DNA of 64,000 bases, from contig CM060893.1 of NCBI GenBank assembly GCA_030762935.1, forward strand, positions 11,514,001-11,578,000, in the 5' to 3' direction. The position numbers and the translations under genes were made by a program. Source of the DNA: Hymenopus coronatus (Eukaryota > Arthropoda > Insecta > Mantodea > Hymenopodidae). Positions 12,015-24,028 of the stretch are shown in pieces. The notes under the pieces are model-generated. The model ran no database searches and was not told the DNA's origin. It worked only from the letters and a program-made list of their open reading frames with translations. Numbering within the stretch: position 1 is the first letter of the stretch; every line of letters begins with the position of its first letter.

Positions 12015-12737
12015 CTTACATATTTATGACAATCTAGAACAAATTAATATAAAATAGTTTGTTACAATGAGAGAAAGATATAACAAAGTGATTTTCACTG
12101 GTTTAGAATTTTAATGGCTCAATTTCATCCAAGTCTCCGTCGTCATCATTCTCAAAAGCATATCATTAGTGGCTCACGTCCACTGATGATCCCGTCTAAT
12201 TCCTATGCTTTTCGTATTATTTTGTGCACATTGATTTTGTTTTATCTTCCATGAAGCCATGTCCACCATTGCCACACCTTCCCATAAAAGTCTATCCACT
12301 TCTATAATTGTGAAAATCTCATTATATTTCCTCACGTACAAACAAAACCAACAACACTATCAACAATAACAACAAATATACATAACGAGTAATACGTAGC
12401 TTGTATAGAACAACGTTAGGAGTTCGCAAACTAAACACGTGGTTGGAAATAGCCAGATGTTGCAACGGTGCGGCATCTAGATTCTGTTGTCCGACCGACC
12501 AACCGGAATGCTGCGTTGTTTGGTTCAGAAAGTCAAACGGGTAAGGCTTTTCAACTTTTTTTTGCTGGTGTACCAACTATCAAGCGCAAGGATTCAGCGG
12601 CAGGGGTATGAGAGTAAGGAAGCATCAAGTCTTGCCAGTGAAGTGGAAGAACAGTAGATAAAGAAGGATTATCCCTGACAGGTGTTTCTGCCCTACCTGG
12701 TTTGCCTTGAAAGAGTAAGGATACAGAAAGAGATAAT
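12015..12737. other. Unannotated stretch
   Basis: No recognisable gene. A short CAACAA/AACAAC-rich patch lies at about 12340-12375. Confidence 0.4.
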
Positions 12738-12955
12738 GAATATTACTCCAGAAGCTACTCCCAGAAAATTCAAGATATATATTTTATTTGCGATGGAAAT
12801 GGCTTTAATATGTGGTATTTTAATCAAAATCGTTACAATCATTTTAAAGAAAAACAAAATTTCGAAATTTTTTCCATGTAAAAGGTAGTTAGGGGTGGAG
12901 GGATTTTCTCAAAAATCATATTGCATCCTTGGAAGATACCAAACTTAAATATCCT
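12738..12955 (+). mobile_element. HER repeat, internal fragment
   Basis: Only the middle of the element remains (from CCCAGAAAATTCAAGATATA to CCTTGGAAGATACCAAACTT). Both ends are missing. Confidence 0.8.
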
Positions 12956-13725
12956 ACACGCTTTTTGATTGAGCGGCAATAATTTCAGGTCATTTTATAA
13001 TTAGCAAGATTTATACAGTTTATTTCTCTAAAACCTATACAGTGCTCAGAGAGACACAAGTACACAGGATCAAGTCCCTCAAAATCCAGTAGTACTTTAA
13101 AAAGTAAAAGTTTATTTTGAAAGCTTTGCACATTATGATGAAATTATTTTTCTTTATCTGCTTTAAGTTGGGTATACCTGAACAGTGGTATTTAGAACTG
13201 CTATTGGAATTATTGTTTTCGTTGTAAAGTATCCATATTTTGGGTAATTGCCTAATTCTGGATAGCGGAACATCTCCCTTGCTTGGTGATGCACCCTTAG
13301 TTGGCTTCAAAAAACCAGTAGCAAAGGTTATTCTAATGGGTAATTCTAAGCTTGGAGCCAGTCCTGTTAATTTGCCATTCTCCACAGCCATTACTGTATC
13401 TTGTCAAATGAAATAATTTCCACAGAGTTAATTTGGAATTCATTGCTCAAGGCAGGTAAGATGTAATTTTAAAGTATTTCATGTGAAGCAGTACAGTGTG
13501 AATAAAGGTTATGTTACTAACTCATATTTTAGTGTTTAATTCCAACCCAAAATTAGGAATCCCAAAAATTCAAAATTAGAAACCATATTTTTTGGAGGTA
13601 AAAATTACAGGTTTTAATTCTTTTTTCCTGCTATTCATGAATTAGAAAATATTTAGAAAATGTTTGTAAAGGAGCATTTATACATTGTGTAACAATTGTA
13701 TAACATATTTTGCATAATTTAAAAA
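12956..13725. other. Unannotated; short minus-strand frame at 13035-13391
   Basis: A minus-strand open frame starts at an ATG in good context at 13391 (MAVENGKLTGLAPSLELP), with an in-frame upstream stop. It becomes AT-driven, low-complexity sequence after about 60 residues. No family was recognised. It could be a small exon or chance. Confidence 0.25.
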
Positions 13726-14550
13726 TTTGATGTGTTCGATTCACATGACTTTCTCTATATCAACATATCATTCTATTTACTTCATCTAATGGAGCAAAAA
13801 TTAGCAGAAATAGTCTTATTACTTGCTTCCTTGTTAGTAGAAACGAAATAAGGGGGTACCATAGGTTAAAGTGATAGTCAAAAGCTGGTTACTCTGCAAC
13901 TGAAGTTCCTTTGTTTGTATGGACACGAGTTCACAAAGTCCTGTATGAGAAAAGTATAAGTCTTTATAGCTGAAAAAAAAACAAGGAATATCTCAAAAAC
14001 AATCTTCTCCACGAAAAAAATGTATATAACATAAATTGTGTGTTTTACGGTGCTCTACATTTGTGGTAAGTTTTTGTCCATCTCTTACGGTTTAGCAGTT
14101 ATGCAAAATTCCATAAAATTGACCAAGAATAAAGTAGTCTTCAGAGGCTATTCCCAGAAAATTCAAAATATACATTTTATTTGTCAGGTAAATATCTTTA
14201 ATATACGATATTTTAATCAAAATCATTAGAGCCATTTTTTAGAAAATCAAAATTTTCGAAAGAAGTTCCATGCAAAGGGTAGTTTGGGATAGAGGGGGGA
14301 TTTTTTCCAAACTCTTCGTGTCGCATCCCTGGAAGATACTTAAACTTCAATACCAAGTTTGGCATTTTACCGACTTTTCGTTATTGAGTTATTGTGTTCA
14401 CAGACACACAGATTTTTTTGTGAAAATGCTTTTTTTTTGATAAAGGGGACCCTAAAACATATATTTCCGGTGAAATCTCGGTATCAAATTTTTGGGTAGA
14501 GTGGAATACCTTCTTTATATACTATATACATAGTACGTGTAGAGAAAGTA
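13726..14550 (+). mobile_element. HER repeat copy, full length
   Basis: It begins TTTGATGTGTTCGATTCACA and ends at the terminal hairpin and AGAGAAAGTA. Internal blocks are all in order. The first base of the canonical TCTGATG end is mutated. Confidence 0.88.
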
Positions 14551-14821
14551 ATAGTATGCACATATGCATTAAGTGTATAATAGACCTTCGGAAATAGAAA
14601 ATGTTAAACTTCATCTCAAATTTTAAAACTTTTCCTCCATTCTGTTAAAAACAATTTACCACCTTTATATCACAATATAATCATGATGTATTTCTTAAGA
14701 TAAATATTACACTTTTATTAAATTTTAGCCTCATTTATTAAATTAAAAGTTTTCATCAATTGTGAATTAATTGAGAACACTTGTCTTTATATATCACAAT
14801 ATAAAATCTCTTCTCACATTG
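14551..14821. other. 3' flank of the second zinc-finger exon
   Basis: AT-rich sequence downstream of the minus-strand stop codon; likely 3' UTR followed by intergenic DNA. Confidence 0.3.
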
Positions 14822-15722
14822 CTACACTGAACTGTCACCATGAATCAAAATATGGCGTCTCAAATGTGATGCTGTAAGAAAGCTCTTATTACATTTCTCA
14901 CATTTAAACAGCCTTTTACCCTCATGAATTAAATTATGTCCTTTCAAATGGGATGCTTTAATGAAGCTCTTCTCACAATGGTCACACTCGTATGGTCTAA
15001 TGCCCTCATGAACTAATTTATGAGTTCTCAAATGCGCTGCACACGCAAAGCTCTTATCACAAATACTGCACCTATGTTGACTTTTGCCCTCATGAGCTAA
15101 AATATGGGCCTTCAGATTTGATGATGTAATAAAACTCTTATCACACTTGTCGCATTTAAACGGCCTTTTTCCTTCATGGAGTAAGTTATGCACTCGCAAA
15201 TGTCCTGCCTGAGTGAAGATCTTGTCGCAAATATCACACTTGTGTCTACTTTTGCCTTCGTGAATTAGAATGTGATCTCTCAAATGTATTGCGAGAGTGT
15301 ATCTCTTCTCACAAATATCACATTCATACAGCTTTTTGCCTTCGTAAATTAAACTGTGTGCTTTCAAATTTGATGAAGTAGTAAAACTCTTATCGCTCTT
15401 GTCGCATTTAAATGACCGTTCACCTTCGTGAATTAAATTATGATCTCTGAAATGTGAACTACATGCAAAGCTCTTCTCATAAATGTTACACTTATATTTC
15501 CTTTTGCCCACATGAGTTTGTAAATCTGATGTCACACTAAAGCACTGTCCACAGAATTTACATTTGTGCGACATTTTGTCATCCATATTATCACCTTCTT
15601 GAGCTGTATTTGTGTTGGATTTTTCATGACAAGGGCTGCTGCTTTCTCTCAGTTTTGAGCTGTCATTTAAACCTGCATTGATGACAGAAGATTCACGATT
15701 CCCCACTTCTTCTGTATCCAAT
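14822..15722 (-). CDS. C2H2 zinc-finger protein, terminal exon (9 fingers, 3 degraded)
   Basis: A paralogue of the 8545-9958 exon. It has the same acceptor (CTGCTACGTTTCAG, exon from 15722), the same codon phase, and a similar acidic leader (SSPCHEKSNTNT against SSPYHEMPNINV). The stop TAG is at 14822-14824. Nine C2H2 units follow with HEGKRPFKC-type linkers. Fingers 4-9 are intact. Finger 1 has lost the segment with its last His (QTHVGKRKYKC), finger 2 has Tyr for its second Cys (CNIYEKSF), and finger 3 has Ser for its second Cys and Tyr for its last His. The open frame is otherwise unbroken, so this may be a functional gene with a shortened finger array or one early in decay. The upstream exon is not identified. 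Confidence 0.85.
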
Positions 15723-16167
15723 CTGAAACGTAGCAGGAAAATCATCAGCAATATGCTATATGAGAAAGAGGGGAAGAGAGACATGCTGAAAATTATAGCA
15801 TATGGGGCTGTCCCTAAAGCTCTTGACATGAGAAAGAAAACATTTATTTTTCACCAATTACACTTCACTTCTTTAAGCCTTCAATATAAAACTATGTGTC
15901 CAGCTCTGCAAATTAACAGTTTGGGTAAATCATGATCTCTATCAGCAAATATGGTGCACTAAGTAATGGTTCAACGTGTAAGTGAAGCAAGTTTACAATT
16001 TAGGATTCCATGGGAATCCAGGCATATAGGCCCTTAAGCCCTTTTTCCGAGTGTATTTCCTGAATTTTAGCTTTCATAACATGAGTCCACCAGAGTTTGG
16101 TTTCTTTGCTCCACCATAGATGTCACCACAGAGTTGTTTATCTTGATATCCTTTTTTATTTGTGGAA
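15723..16167. other. Upstream intron of the second zinc-finger gene
   Basis: No exon recognised between the acceptor and the family 2 SINE. Confidence 0.35.
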
Positions 16168-16397
16168 TAGGTTTGTAAGTTTAACGTCCTTTAACCTGAT
16201 TGGTCATATCGGACGATGAATGAAATTGGTGAAATGATGCTCAAATGATCTCGGGGTCCATGGAGCTTAAAGTTACTCGACATTCGTCTTCTCAGGATAA
16301 GACTTTATCCAGGTAACTCACCCTAAGCAAGATTCGAACTCATGACCTTTTGAATGTGAGGCAGACACCCTACCACCACAATACTCAGGCAGGGGCT
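16168..16397 (-). mobile_element. tRNA-derived SINE, family 2
   Basis: On the minus strand this has a tRNA-like head (complement of GATTCGAACTCATGACC, a B box) and a body ending in the complement of TTTAACGTCCTTTAACCTGA. The same body occurs at 31496, 41657 and 59497. Confidence 0.8.
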
Positions 16398-16537
16398 GGC
16401 TTGTTCTTCATTTTGCACTATAGTCACTGTCCGAAATTAAGACAGTAATTGACATTTTGGACGCAGATAGGGGAAGTGCTACGGAGAAATGAGGGAAGTA
16501 TTCGCAAGCACATGGCAGTTGGCGCAAACTCTTGCTA

Positions 16538-16972
16538 CTACAATGACATTATTAATTTTCTTCCATCTTTGCATTCCCTACTAACAAATTCCATTTTCCT
16601 CAAAATGTGCAGCACAGAAGATTTATTACCCTCAAAGCCTGTTTCATTTTGATCACAAGCTTTTGTTGAAGGAAACTTTCCGTTCTCATACATAGAAAAA
16701 ATGTTTCAATGCAACAAATTCTTGTCAATATCAGTCATTGGTTTGTTCCTTTTATGCACTTTTCCATGAGAATTAAATTTAACACTTTCTTCTGCATTAA
16801 AACAAGCTTTTGCTTCACTTACAACTCTTTCTATGGCGGGCATACCCACCTGACAAGCTGTTTTCCTACAACAATTGGCAACACTGTTTAGAGTGCTCCT
16901 CGCTTCTTTCATCTTCTTCTGGAAGTATTTGTACACAATATATACTATTTCTCTGGCTTGACTGAAGAACAC
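16538..16972 (-). pseudogene. IS630/Tc1-like transposase N-terminal fragment
   Basis: From 16972 the minus frame reads SQAREIVYIVYKYFQKKMKE, then a helix-turn-helix-like CQVGMPAIERVVSEAK, then KVHKRNKPMTDIDKNLL. After an in-frame TGA at 16708-16706 it resumes in the same frame with NIFSMYENGKFPSTKA and SSVLHILRKMEF, and stops at 16538. The order (N-terminal helices, Lys/Arg-rich block, TDxD block, then SSxxxILRxMGF) matches the DNA-binding half of insect IS630/Tc1-like DDE transposases, known to me as a general pattern. No DDE core is present. Confidence 0.55.
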
Positions 16973-17562
16973 AACATTTTTTTTTTTTTTTTTTTTATTT
17001 CAGCCATAGTCAGAACTATTAACGAATTGTTTACTACCTTACTAATACACAATGGAATTGAGTTATAGATTGCTATTATAAAATTTCACTGTTAAATTGG
17101 AGGCAAGTTCTTTCAAACACACCCTGTAGACTGTACCTGATTGGCTGAAAACCACGTCATCGTGTATTCATGCACTGCGCACCCTCCTTTATTCATAATG
17201 GACACTCTAATTCTATGAAAATTTGGTGGGTTTACATTGTCATATCATTGTTTCTCAACAACGAATAGTATTCCTTGTACTACATTCTTGTTGTTTCTTT
17301 GATATTATATTTGAGAATTGTTCAAATATAAATACCTATGGAATGTGTACAGGTTGTCCCCCTTTGTTGTCAAAATCCACAACCTTTTAAAATCTAATGG
17401 GACAAAACACTCTTTATGAGGTCCTCTTATCGCTTTTCTTAAGAAACCTATTATCAAATATCCTACAATCCTTCAGGAGTTGATGGAGATTCTAAAACCT
17501 ACTCATCTTTTAGTTTCTTATCATTCAATTTCTGGAAAACATGAACTATAAAACAAAAAAAA
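16973..17562. other. Unannotated stretch
   Basis: A poly-T run of about 22 bases at 16977-16997 borders the transposase fragment. No gene was seen beyond it. Confidence 0.4.
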
Positions 17563-18438
17563 TCTGATGTGTACCATTCACATGACTTTCTCTATATCCC
17601 TGCAACAAATTATTCTTAAAAAGCTTATACTTTTATTTACTTTATGCTAATCAGAAAAAATTAGCAGAAATAGTCTTATTACTTGCTTCCTTGTAAGTAG
17701 AAGCGAAATAAGGGAGTACCGTAGGCTAAAGTGATAGTCGAAAGCTGGTTGCTATGTCAATGAAGTTCCTTTGTTTATATGGATAGGAGTTGACAAGTCC
17801 CTGTATGAGAAAAGTATACGTTTTGTTTTTCATAGCAGAAACCAAAAATAAGGAATGTCTCAAAAACAACGAACTCCACGAAAAAAAGTATATAACATAA
17901 ATTGTGTGTTTTAATGTGCTCTACATTTTTAATGCAGTAAGTTTTTGTCCATCTCTTACGGTTTAGTAGTTATTCAAAATTTAGTAAAATTCATCCAGAA
18001 TGAAGTAGTCTTCAGAGGCTATTCCCAGAAAATTCAAGATATACATTTTATTTGTCAGGTAAATATCTTTAATATACGAAATTGTAATCAAAATTGTTAG
18101 AGCCATTTTTGAGAAAATCAACATTTTCGAAAAAAGTTTCATGTAAAGGGTAGTTAGGTGTGGGGGAATTTTTCTCAAAATCTTTGTGTCGCATCCCTGG
18201 AAGATACTAAACTTAAATACCAAGTTTGTTATTTTACCGACTTCTCGTTTTTGAGTTATCGTGTTCACAGACACACTGACACACGGACACACGTGGACCT
18301 TTTTGTGAAAATGCTTTTTTTGGATATTGGGGACCATAAAACATATATTTCCGGTGAAATCTCGGTATTGAATTTTTGGGTGGAGTGCAATACCTTTTCT
18401 ATACACTATGTACATAGATCGTATAGGGAAAGTAAAAA
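17563..18438 (+). mobile_element. HER repeat copy, full length
   Basis: It starts TCTGATGTGTACCATTCACA after an A-run and ends at the terminal hairpin (ACTATGTACATAG) and AAAGTAAAAA. Internal CA-rich tract near 18270-18295. Confidence 0.92.
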
Positions 18439-18624
18439 TGCCTTGAGTAATGAAAAATGTTCCTCTAAAGCTCAAGATATTAAGGACCTCCGCCAGTACC
18501 TGGACAAAAATGCACATACCTAGTTTGATCCTGTCCTACTTGCTGCTTGAGCCATTGAGCTTATCTTAAGGTGATGAGGAGCAGGAAGGTTCAGATACCC
18601 ACTCATAATATTTAAATAATAGTA

Positions 18625-18748
18625 TTTTTACTTTCTCTACCACATTCAATACACATAGTAGGTAGAGAAGGTATTGTAAAATCATCCAAAAATTTGACAC
18701 AAAATTACACTGGAAATATATTTTTTGAAACCCCCTGAATACAAAAAA
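18625..18748 (-). mobile_element. HER repeat 3' end, interrupted by a nested copy
   Basis: It starts ACTTTCTCTACCACATTC (the complement of an HER 3' end) and breaks off at the internal A-tract (CCTGAATACAAAAAAAA). After the nested plus-strand copy the same reverse element resumes at 19586 (AGCACTTTTAGG), so the nested insertion split this older copy. Confidence 0.85.
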
Positions 18749-18750
18749 AA

Positions 18751-19585
18751 TCTGATGTGTTCCATTCACATGACTTTCTCTACATCTCTGCAACAAATTG
18801 TAGTTAAAAAGCATATGCTTCTATTTACTTCATGCTAATTAGTAGAAATAGTCTTATTACTTGCTTCCTTGTAAGTAGAAGCGAAATGAGGGAGTTCTAT
18901 AGGTTAAAATGATAGCCAAAAGCCAGTTGCTATGTGACTGAAGTTCCTTTGTTTGTATGGACAGGAGTTAAGAAATTCCTGTATAAGTTTTTCAAAGTTA
19001 AAACAAAAACCAGGAGTATCTTAAAAATGATCAACTCCATGAAAAAAATGTATATGACATAAACTGCGTATTTTATCGTGAGCTACATTTTCTGTGTAGT
19101 AAGTTTTTCCCCATCTCTTACGCTTTAGCAGTTATACACAATTCCATAAAATTCATCCAGAATAAAGTAGTCTTCAGGGGCTATTCCCAGAAAATTCAAA
19201 ATATACATTTTATTTGTCAGGTAAATATCTTTAATATATAATATTTTAATCAAAAACGTTAATAGCCATTTTTAAGAAAATCAAAATTTTCAAAATTTTT
19301 TTCCATAAAGGGTAGTTTGGCGTGGGGGAATTTTCTTGAAAATCTTCGTGTCGCATCCTTGGAATATACCAAACTTAAATACTAAGTTTGGGCATTAACA
19401 GTCTTTTCGTTTTAGAGCTATGCTGCCCACAGACACATACACGGGACATTTTTCTAAAAATGCTTTTTTTGGATTCAGGGAGTCTCAAAACATGTATTTC
19501 TGGTTAAATCTTGGTATTGAATTTTTGGGTGCAATGCAATACCTTCTCTATGCACTATGTACATAGTTTGTGTAGAGGAAGTAAA
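18751..19585 (+). mobile_element. HER repeat copy, nested inside another HER
   Basis: It starts TCTGATGTGTTCCATTCACA and ends GTAGAGGAAGTAAA. Its flanks belong to one reverse-oriented HER copy (18625-18748 and 19586-19985). There is no target duplication beyond possible A residues. Confidence 0.9.
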
Positions 19586-20275
19586 GAGCACTTTTAGGAG
19601 AGAGTGTGGTGTGTGTGCGCGCATGCACACAGCATTACTCAAAAAATGAAAAGTCAGTTAAATATCAAGTCAGTATATTCCAAGGATGCGACATGAAGAT
19701 TTTCAGAAAAATACCCCTACCCTAAACTACTCTTTACATGAAGGAGGTTTATCTAAATTTTCAATTTTCTCAAAAATGGCTCAAACCATTTTGATTACAA
19801 CACCAAATATTAAAATTATTTACATGACAAACAAAATGTATATTTTGAATTTTCTGGCAATAGCTTCTGAACACCTCATCCTTCTGGCTGACTTTTGCAT
19901 AACTGTTAAATCACAGACAAAATCTTAAAACACAAAAAATGTAATCTCATTAAAAAATACATTTTATATCCAATACTTTTTTACATTTTCTGCATAGCAC
20001 ATGTACTTAGGTAGGAAAGGTATTGCACTCCACCCAAAAATTCAATATCGAAATTTCACTGGAAGTGTGCATATGTGTGCGTGCGCACATACATGTAATA
20101 ACTCAAAAATGAAAAGTTTTTGCTGCATTTTACAAACTGGTAAACCATAAAAAATAGACAAAAACTTAGTACATAAAAGATGTAGAGCTCATTAAAACAC
20201 ATAATTGATGTCATATACATTTCTTCACAGAGTTGGCCATTTTTTTGACATATTGGTTTGAATCAGTGATATTAA
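19586..20275 (-). mobile_element. HER repeat, two overlapping reverse fragments
   Basis: 19586-19985 continues the copy split by the nested element. From about 19985 a new reverse 3' end begins (TTTTCTGCATAGCACATGTA, then CACTCCACCCAAAAATTC) and runs to about 20275, so a third copy interrupts or truncates the second. Confidence 0.75.
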
Positions 20276-21681
20276 TGTTAATGACACACCTATCATTTGT
20301 GTTGCCAGGTATGTAAATTATATTCAAACTTCAGATAAAACTGAAAATAGAATTATTTCATGCAACATAAACTTCTTAGGAGTAATGCAATATTTAAATA
20401 CTTATTTGTAGTAAAAGTGGATACCATGTACATTTATATCTGCAGATTCTGTGATACCACATTTCGTTTTTAATCCGTTCTCTAGCGTGAGTTATTTAAA
20501 TGTCATCCCTGTCTTGGTAGGCTTTTTAAATCTCAAATCATTTAAACAGATGAAATAATAGAAGTTACATATCTTAGGCAAATATTGCTTTAGTATATGT
20601 TGTTCTTGTTTAGATAAACATGCATAATTTTATCAACTTTTAGCCCATTTTAACAATTTTGTAGATGATTTCCTCATCACCTGAAGGAATGCTATATATT
20701 TGTCATCACTTCTGGTATGTTATGTCTCGATGCTGTGTTGGCTTGCACCCGTCAACACAGCTTGTAACGTAACAGTTTCACATATTTCTGTAGCTGTTGT
20801 GTTCTTGAATAAAATGAAACTGTCTGCATTGTGATTTATAAACGGAACAGCACTTCTTCATCCTATACAAAAGTTTTAGTGAGCAACACAAAATTTAGTT
20901 TTCACGGATGACAGATTTTTTAACAGATATTATTAGCAATTGTTAAGTAATATTATATTGATTTTCTTTAGAAAAACTGTCACATATGTAAATCTTTGTG
21001 CACTTACAAGACAGTATCTGTTAGGCTATATAACGATTTTATTTAGAGCTAACAGCAACAAACCACTCCATAACATGACACTGTGGTATATGGCCATATG
21101 TTTATCAGAGTGAATTCTGAATTCAGCCAGTGAACGCAGTTGCTAATGCGTTCTTTTTTTAATTACCTAATTGAACAGAAGACTTTGCAGTATGTATGAC
21201 ATTTTAGAAAATAATGGTTAAATAATGAATAATTAAAGGAATGGTTGTTAGAGGTGCCCAGGGAACCTAGTAGTGCGCGGTGCCAATGTTGCCAATGCAA
21301 TGTAAATGTGCTCTTGTCAGATTTACTTTTTCATGGAAAAAATAAGAACATCTAAAAGCAGCTAAATCCTTTTTAACTTCACAGTAAAAAATACCATTTC
21401 AGCCTATTAAAGACACATACGAACGTGCAGCTGCAGAAGCTGTTCTCACGTTGTTTGTAGTTAATCACTTCCCTTGATCATCTTTCAGGCCTGACCAAGA
21501 AATTGTTCCAAAGTGCTGACCTTAAGTTTTAATTTTGAAAGAAAATATGGAAATTACTAATTTTGATGGATTTTTATGAGCTGTCTGATGGAAAAAATAA
21601 TCATGTGTTGGCAACTCTGGTGAGCAACGCACTCAACCTGATCCAGCGGAACTTGTTTATTGTAATAAAATAAATTAAATG
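20276..21681. other. Unannotated stretch with a 9-bp hairpin at 20732-20761
   Basis: No gene recognised. GCTGTGTTG (20732-20740) and CAACACAGC (20753-20761) form a perfect 9-bp stem with a 12-base loop, of unknown significance. Confidence 0.4.
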
Positions 21682-21837
21682 GTTCAAAATCTTCTCGGGC
21701 TTCTAGCCAGGTCATAACTTGGCTTGACACCAACGTTTCGAAGAAGTGCATCCTGAAGACGAGGAAGATGCACTTCTTCGAAACGTTGGTGTCAAGCCAA
21801 GTTATGACCTGGCTAGAAGCCCGAGAAGATTTTGAAC
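21682..21837. repeat. Perfect 71-bp inverted repeat, 14-base loop
   Basis: Arms 21682-21752 and 21767-21837 are exact reverse complements; the loop is CTGAAGACGAGGAA. The plus strand contains CTGAAGA followed 19 bases later by CGAAACGTT, resembling the CUGANGA...GAAA core of the hammerhead ribozymes known from Penelope-like retroelement terminal repeats. The following sequence (AACACGTCGCCAGGAAAG) looks repeat-derived. A Penelope-like terminus is an inference. Confidence 0.85.
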
Positions 21838-21881
21838 TAACACGTCGCCAGGAAAGCTATAGTTCTTATTTTAAATTAAAT

Positions 21882-22168
21882 GGTGTTTTATTTATGGACA
21901 CTCTTTAACTCCTGTGGTTTTCAGCGTCCCATTCTATACTGGGCGTGAAAGACCGCTTAATTTTGCTCAGAGGCCTCTCTATCAGGCTTGAGGTTCTTTT
22001 AAGTGCCGTAAATCTACGACACAGGACCAACGGCTTTACTTCTCTTCCGAAGGAAGCCATGCTAAGGATTTTTACGCCCGAAAAAAATCCATCGTCCTCC
22101 GCCGGGTTTGAACCCACGACCTTGGGTATATGAAGTCAGCATGCTAACCATTACACCACGGAGGGAGA
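21882..22168 (-). mobile_element. tRNA-derived SINE, family 1, full length
   Basis: Minus-strand copy. The head is the complement of ACCATTACACCACGGAGGG, the B box the complement of GGGTTTGAACCC, and the tail the complement of AATGGTGTTTTATTTATGGA. Among the better preserved copies here. Confidence 0.88.
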
Positions 22169-22507
22169 TTTGTAATAAAATGCAGGTCAAAATAAACACA
22201 TGCACTGATTTCGGTTATTCAGCTTCATTTGATAGCTGAAAGGTGAATGTAAGTCACAAGGTCAAGGGGAGATGTAACATATAATTACAATAGGCATCTC
22301 TTTACTTTCTGAGTAACAAAGTAGCACAGAGCAGAAGCATATACATACCTACTAAAGTGTTTAAAACAAACCAGCACAAGGGAAAAAGATTTTGTTCTAC
22401 TCAAATAAATGTGCTTAGATCAGAGCGGATTACAGAATTGCTGCTTCAGATGTTTACATACTGATTTTATGACAAAATATAGATCATCTGCATTCTGACT
22501 CTAAGAG

Positions 22508-22815
22508 TTGCTATTAACGAGAATCTCATAATCTCAACTCTCTTCCTGCCAGCCATACGTTAAGCTGCATCTACTGGCCGCGAGAGGCACAGTTAGTGGC
22601 AGTGAGAAACGAGCGACACTGAAAGCTGTTTTGACCGGCGCTAACCGCAGTTTTGCTATTAACGAGACTTGTGAGTCTTGTGAGTAAACGAAAATCTCAT
22701 AATCGCAACTCTCTTCCTGCCAGTCATACGCTCAGCTCCTCGACTGGCTGCGAGAGGCGCGGCTAAAGGCAGCGAGAAATGAGCGAGACTGAAAGCTGTT
22801 TTGACTGGCTCTGGC
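22508..22815 (+). repeat. Tandem duplication, period 171 bp, two copies
   Basis: AATCTCATAATC at 22522 and 22693 open two copies that share CAACTCTCTTCCTGCCAG and CTGAAAGCTGTTTTGAC. Copies are GC-richer than their surroundings and about 85-90% alike by eye. Not coding in any obvious frame. Confidence 0.8.
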
Positions 22816-23257
22816 ATACATGGAAACAGAAATTATGATATCAAATGTTTTAATTTCTGAGGGTGCTCTAAACAATTTAGGGGACCCCCTTAACCCCCCT
22901 GGCTATGGGATGTACAAAGGTCCAGAACCGTTCAACTTTATTTCTTTTTGTCCTGGCTTTAATGCTTAACCATGCAGATGCCTATTCTTTACTAAGCAAA
23001 TGAAGCCCAAGACAGTCAAGCAACAGACAATGAAAAGTTCTTGCTATTAGGTCATACTCAACTTATTTTAGAACAGAAATTAACCCTTTTAGTGGCAATC
23101 ATGATTTAATCGTGATCGGAAAATTTTGTGAGAACTGCCGGTGATGATGTAGTTGTGATGTCAGTTTCATAAAGTTTAAACTCATTTCAGGCAGGGAAGT
23201 CTGTGTACTTGCTATATCATAGCCGTAGAGAAAGGTTTTCTAGTGCATGTCTAGTGC
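22816..23257. other. Unannotated stretch
   Basis: Nothing recognised between the tandem duplication and the SINE fragment. Confidence 0.4.
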
Positions 23258-23440
23258 AGGTGTAAAAATCCTTAGCACGGCTTCCTTAAGAAGGGAAATA
23301 AAACTTTGGTCCCATGTTGTGGATTTTCGGCACACAAAATAACGATGCCTGATAAAGAGGCCTCTAAACAAAATTAATGCTCAATATAGAGAATGGGATG
23401 CGGAAAACTGCAATAGTTAAAGGGTGTTCATATATGAAAT
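23258..23440 (+). mobile_element. SINE family 1, 5'-truncated fragment
   Basis: Body only (GGTGTAAAAATCCTTAGCAC to AACTGCAATAGTTAAAGGGT). The tRNA head is absent. Confidence 0.75.
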
Positions 23441-23796
23441 TCAATATCAATTTGAAATTTAATAAGAATTCACTTATGTCATCTAGTTCTCATTTAATCA
23501 CTTATTATTGCCTGCTTTTTCCTCCAAAATTTCTTGGCATTTCTCGCACAAGATTTTATTCTCCTGCCCAGCACTAAAAGGGTTAAGAACCTAATGCAAT
23601 GTTGGGAGCCATTATTGAAAAATACTTTTTCCCTACCTCTGTTCAGAACATTGGTGAGAATTGAAATATTTTCTTATACCTAATGCTCTAGCAGTCTTAC
23701 CTTGTTGATTCAGGCAATATGAACTCCTCTTCTTGTACCACATTGCCCTGCAACAATAAAACATAATTATTTCAGTTTGTGACTACATTTCCTCTT

Positions 23797-23994
23797 TTTA
23801 CTTTCTCTAAGCATATTATGTACATAGTGTATAGAGAAGGTATTGTAATGCACCCAAAAATTCGATGCTGAGATTTCACCAGAAATATATGTTTTGGGAT
23901 CCCCTGAATCCAAAAAAAGCATTTTAAGAAAAATGTCCATGTCTGTGTCTGTCTGTGTGTGTGTGCAGCATAGCTTAAAGACCATTACACGCAT

Positions 23995-24028
<34 letters not shown>

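Noticed and set aside
21753..21800. Confident call of an active hammerhead ribozyme
   Set aside because: Core motifs are present but the closing pair of stem II and the length of stem III are not canonical by hand; a covariance search is needed.
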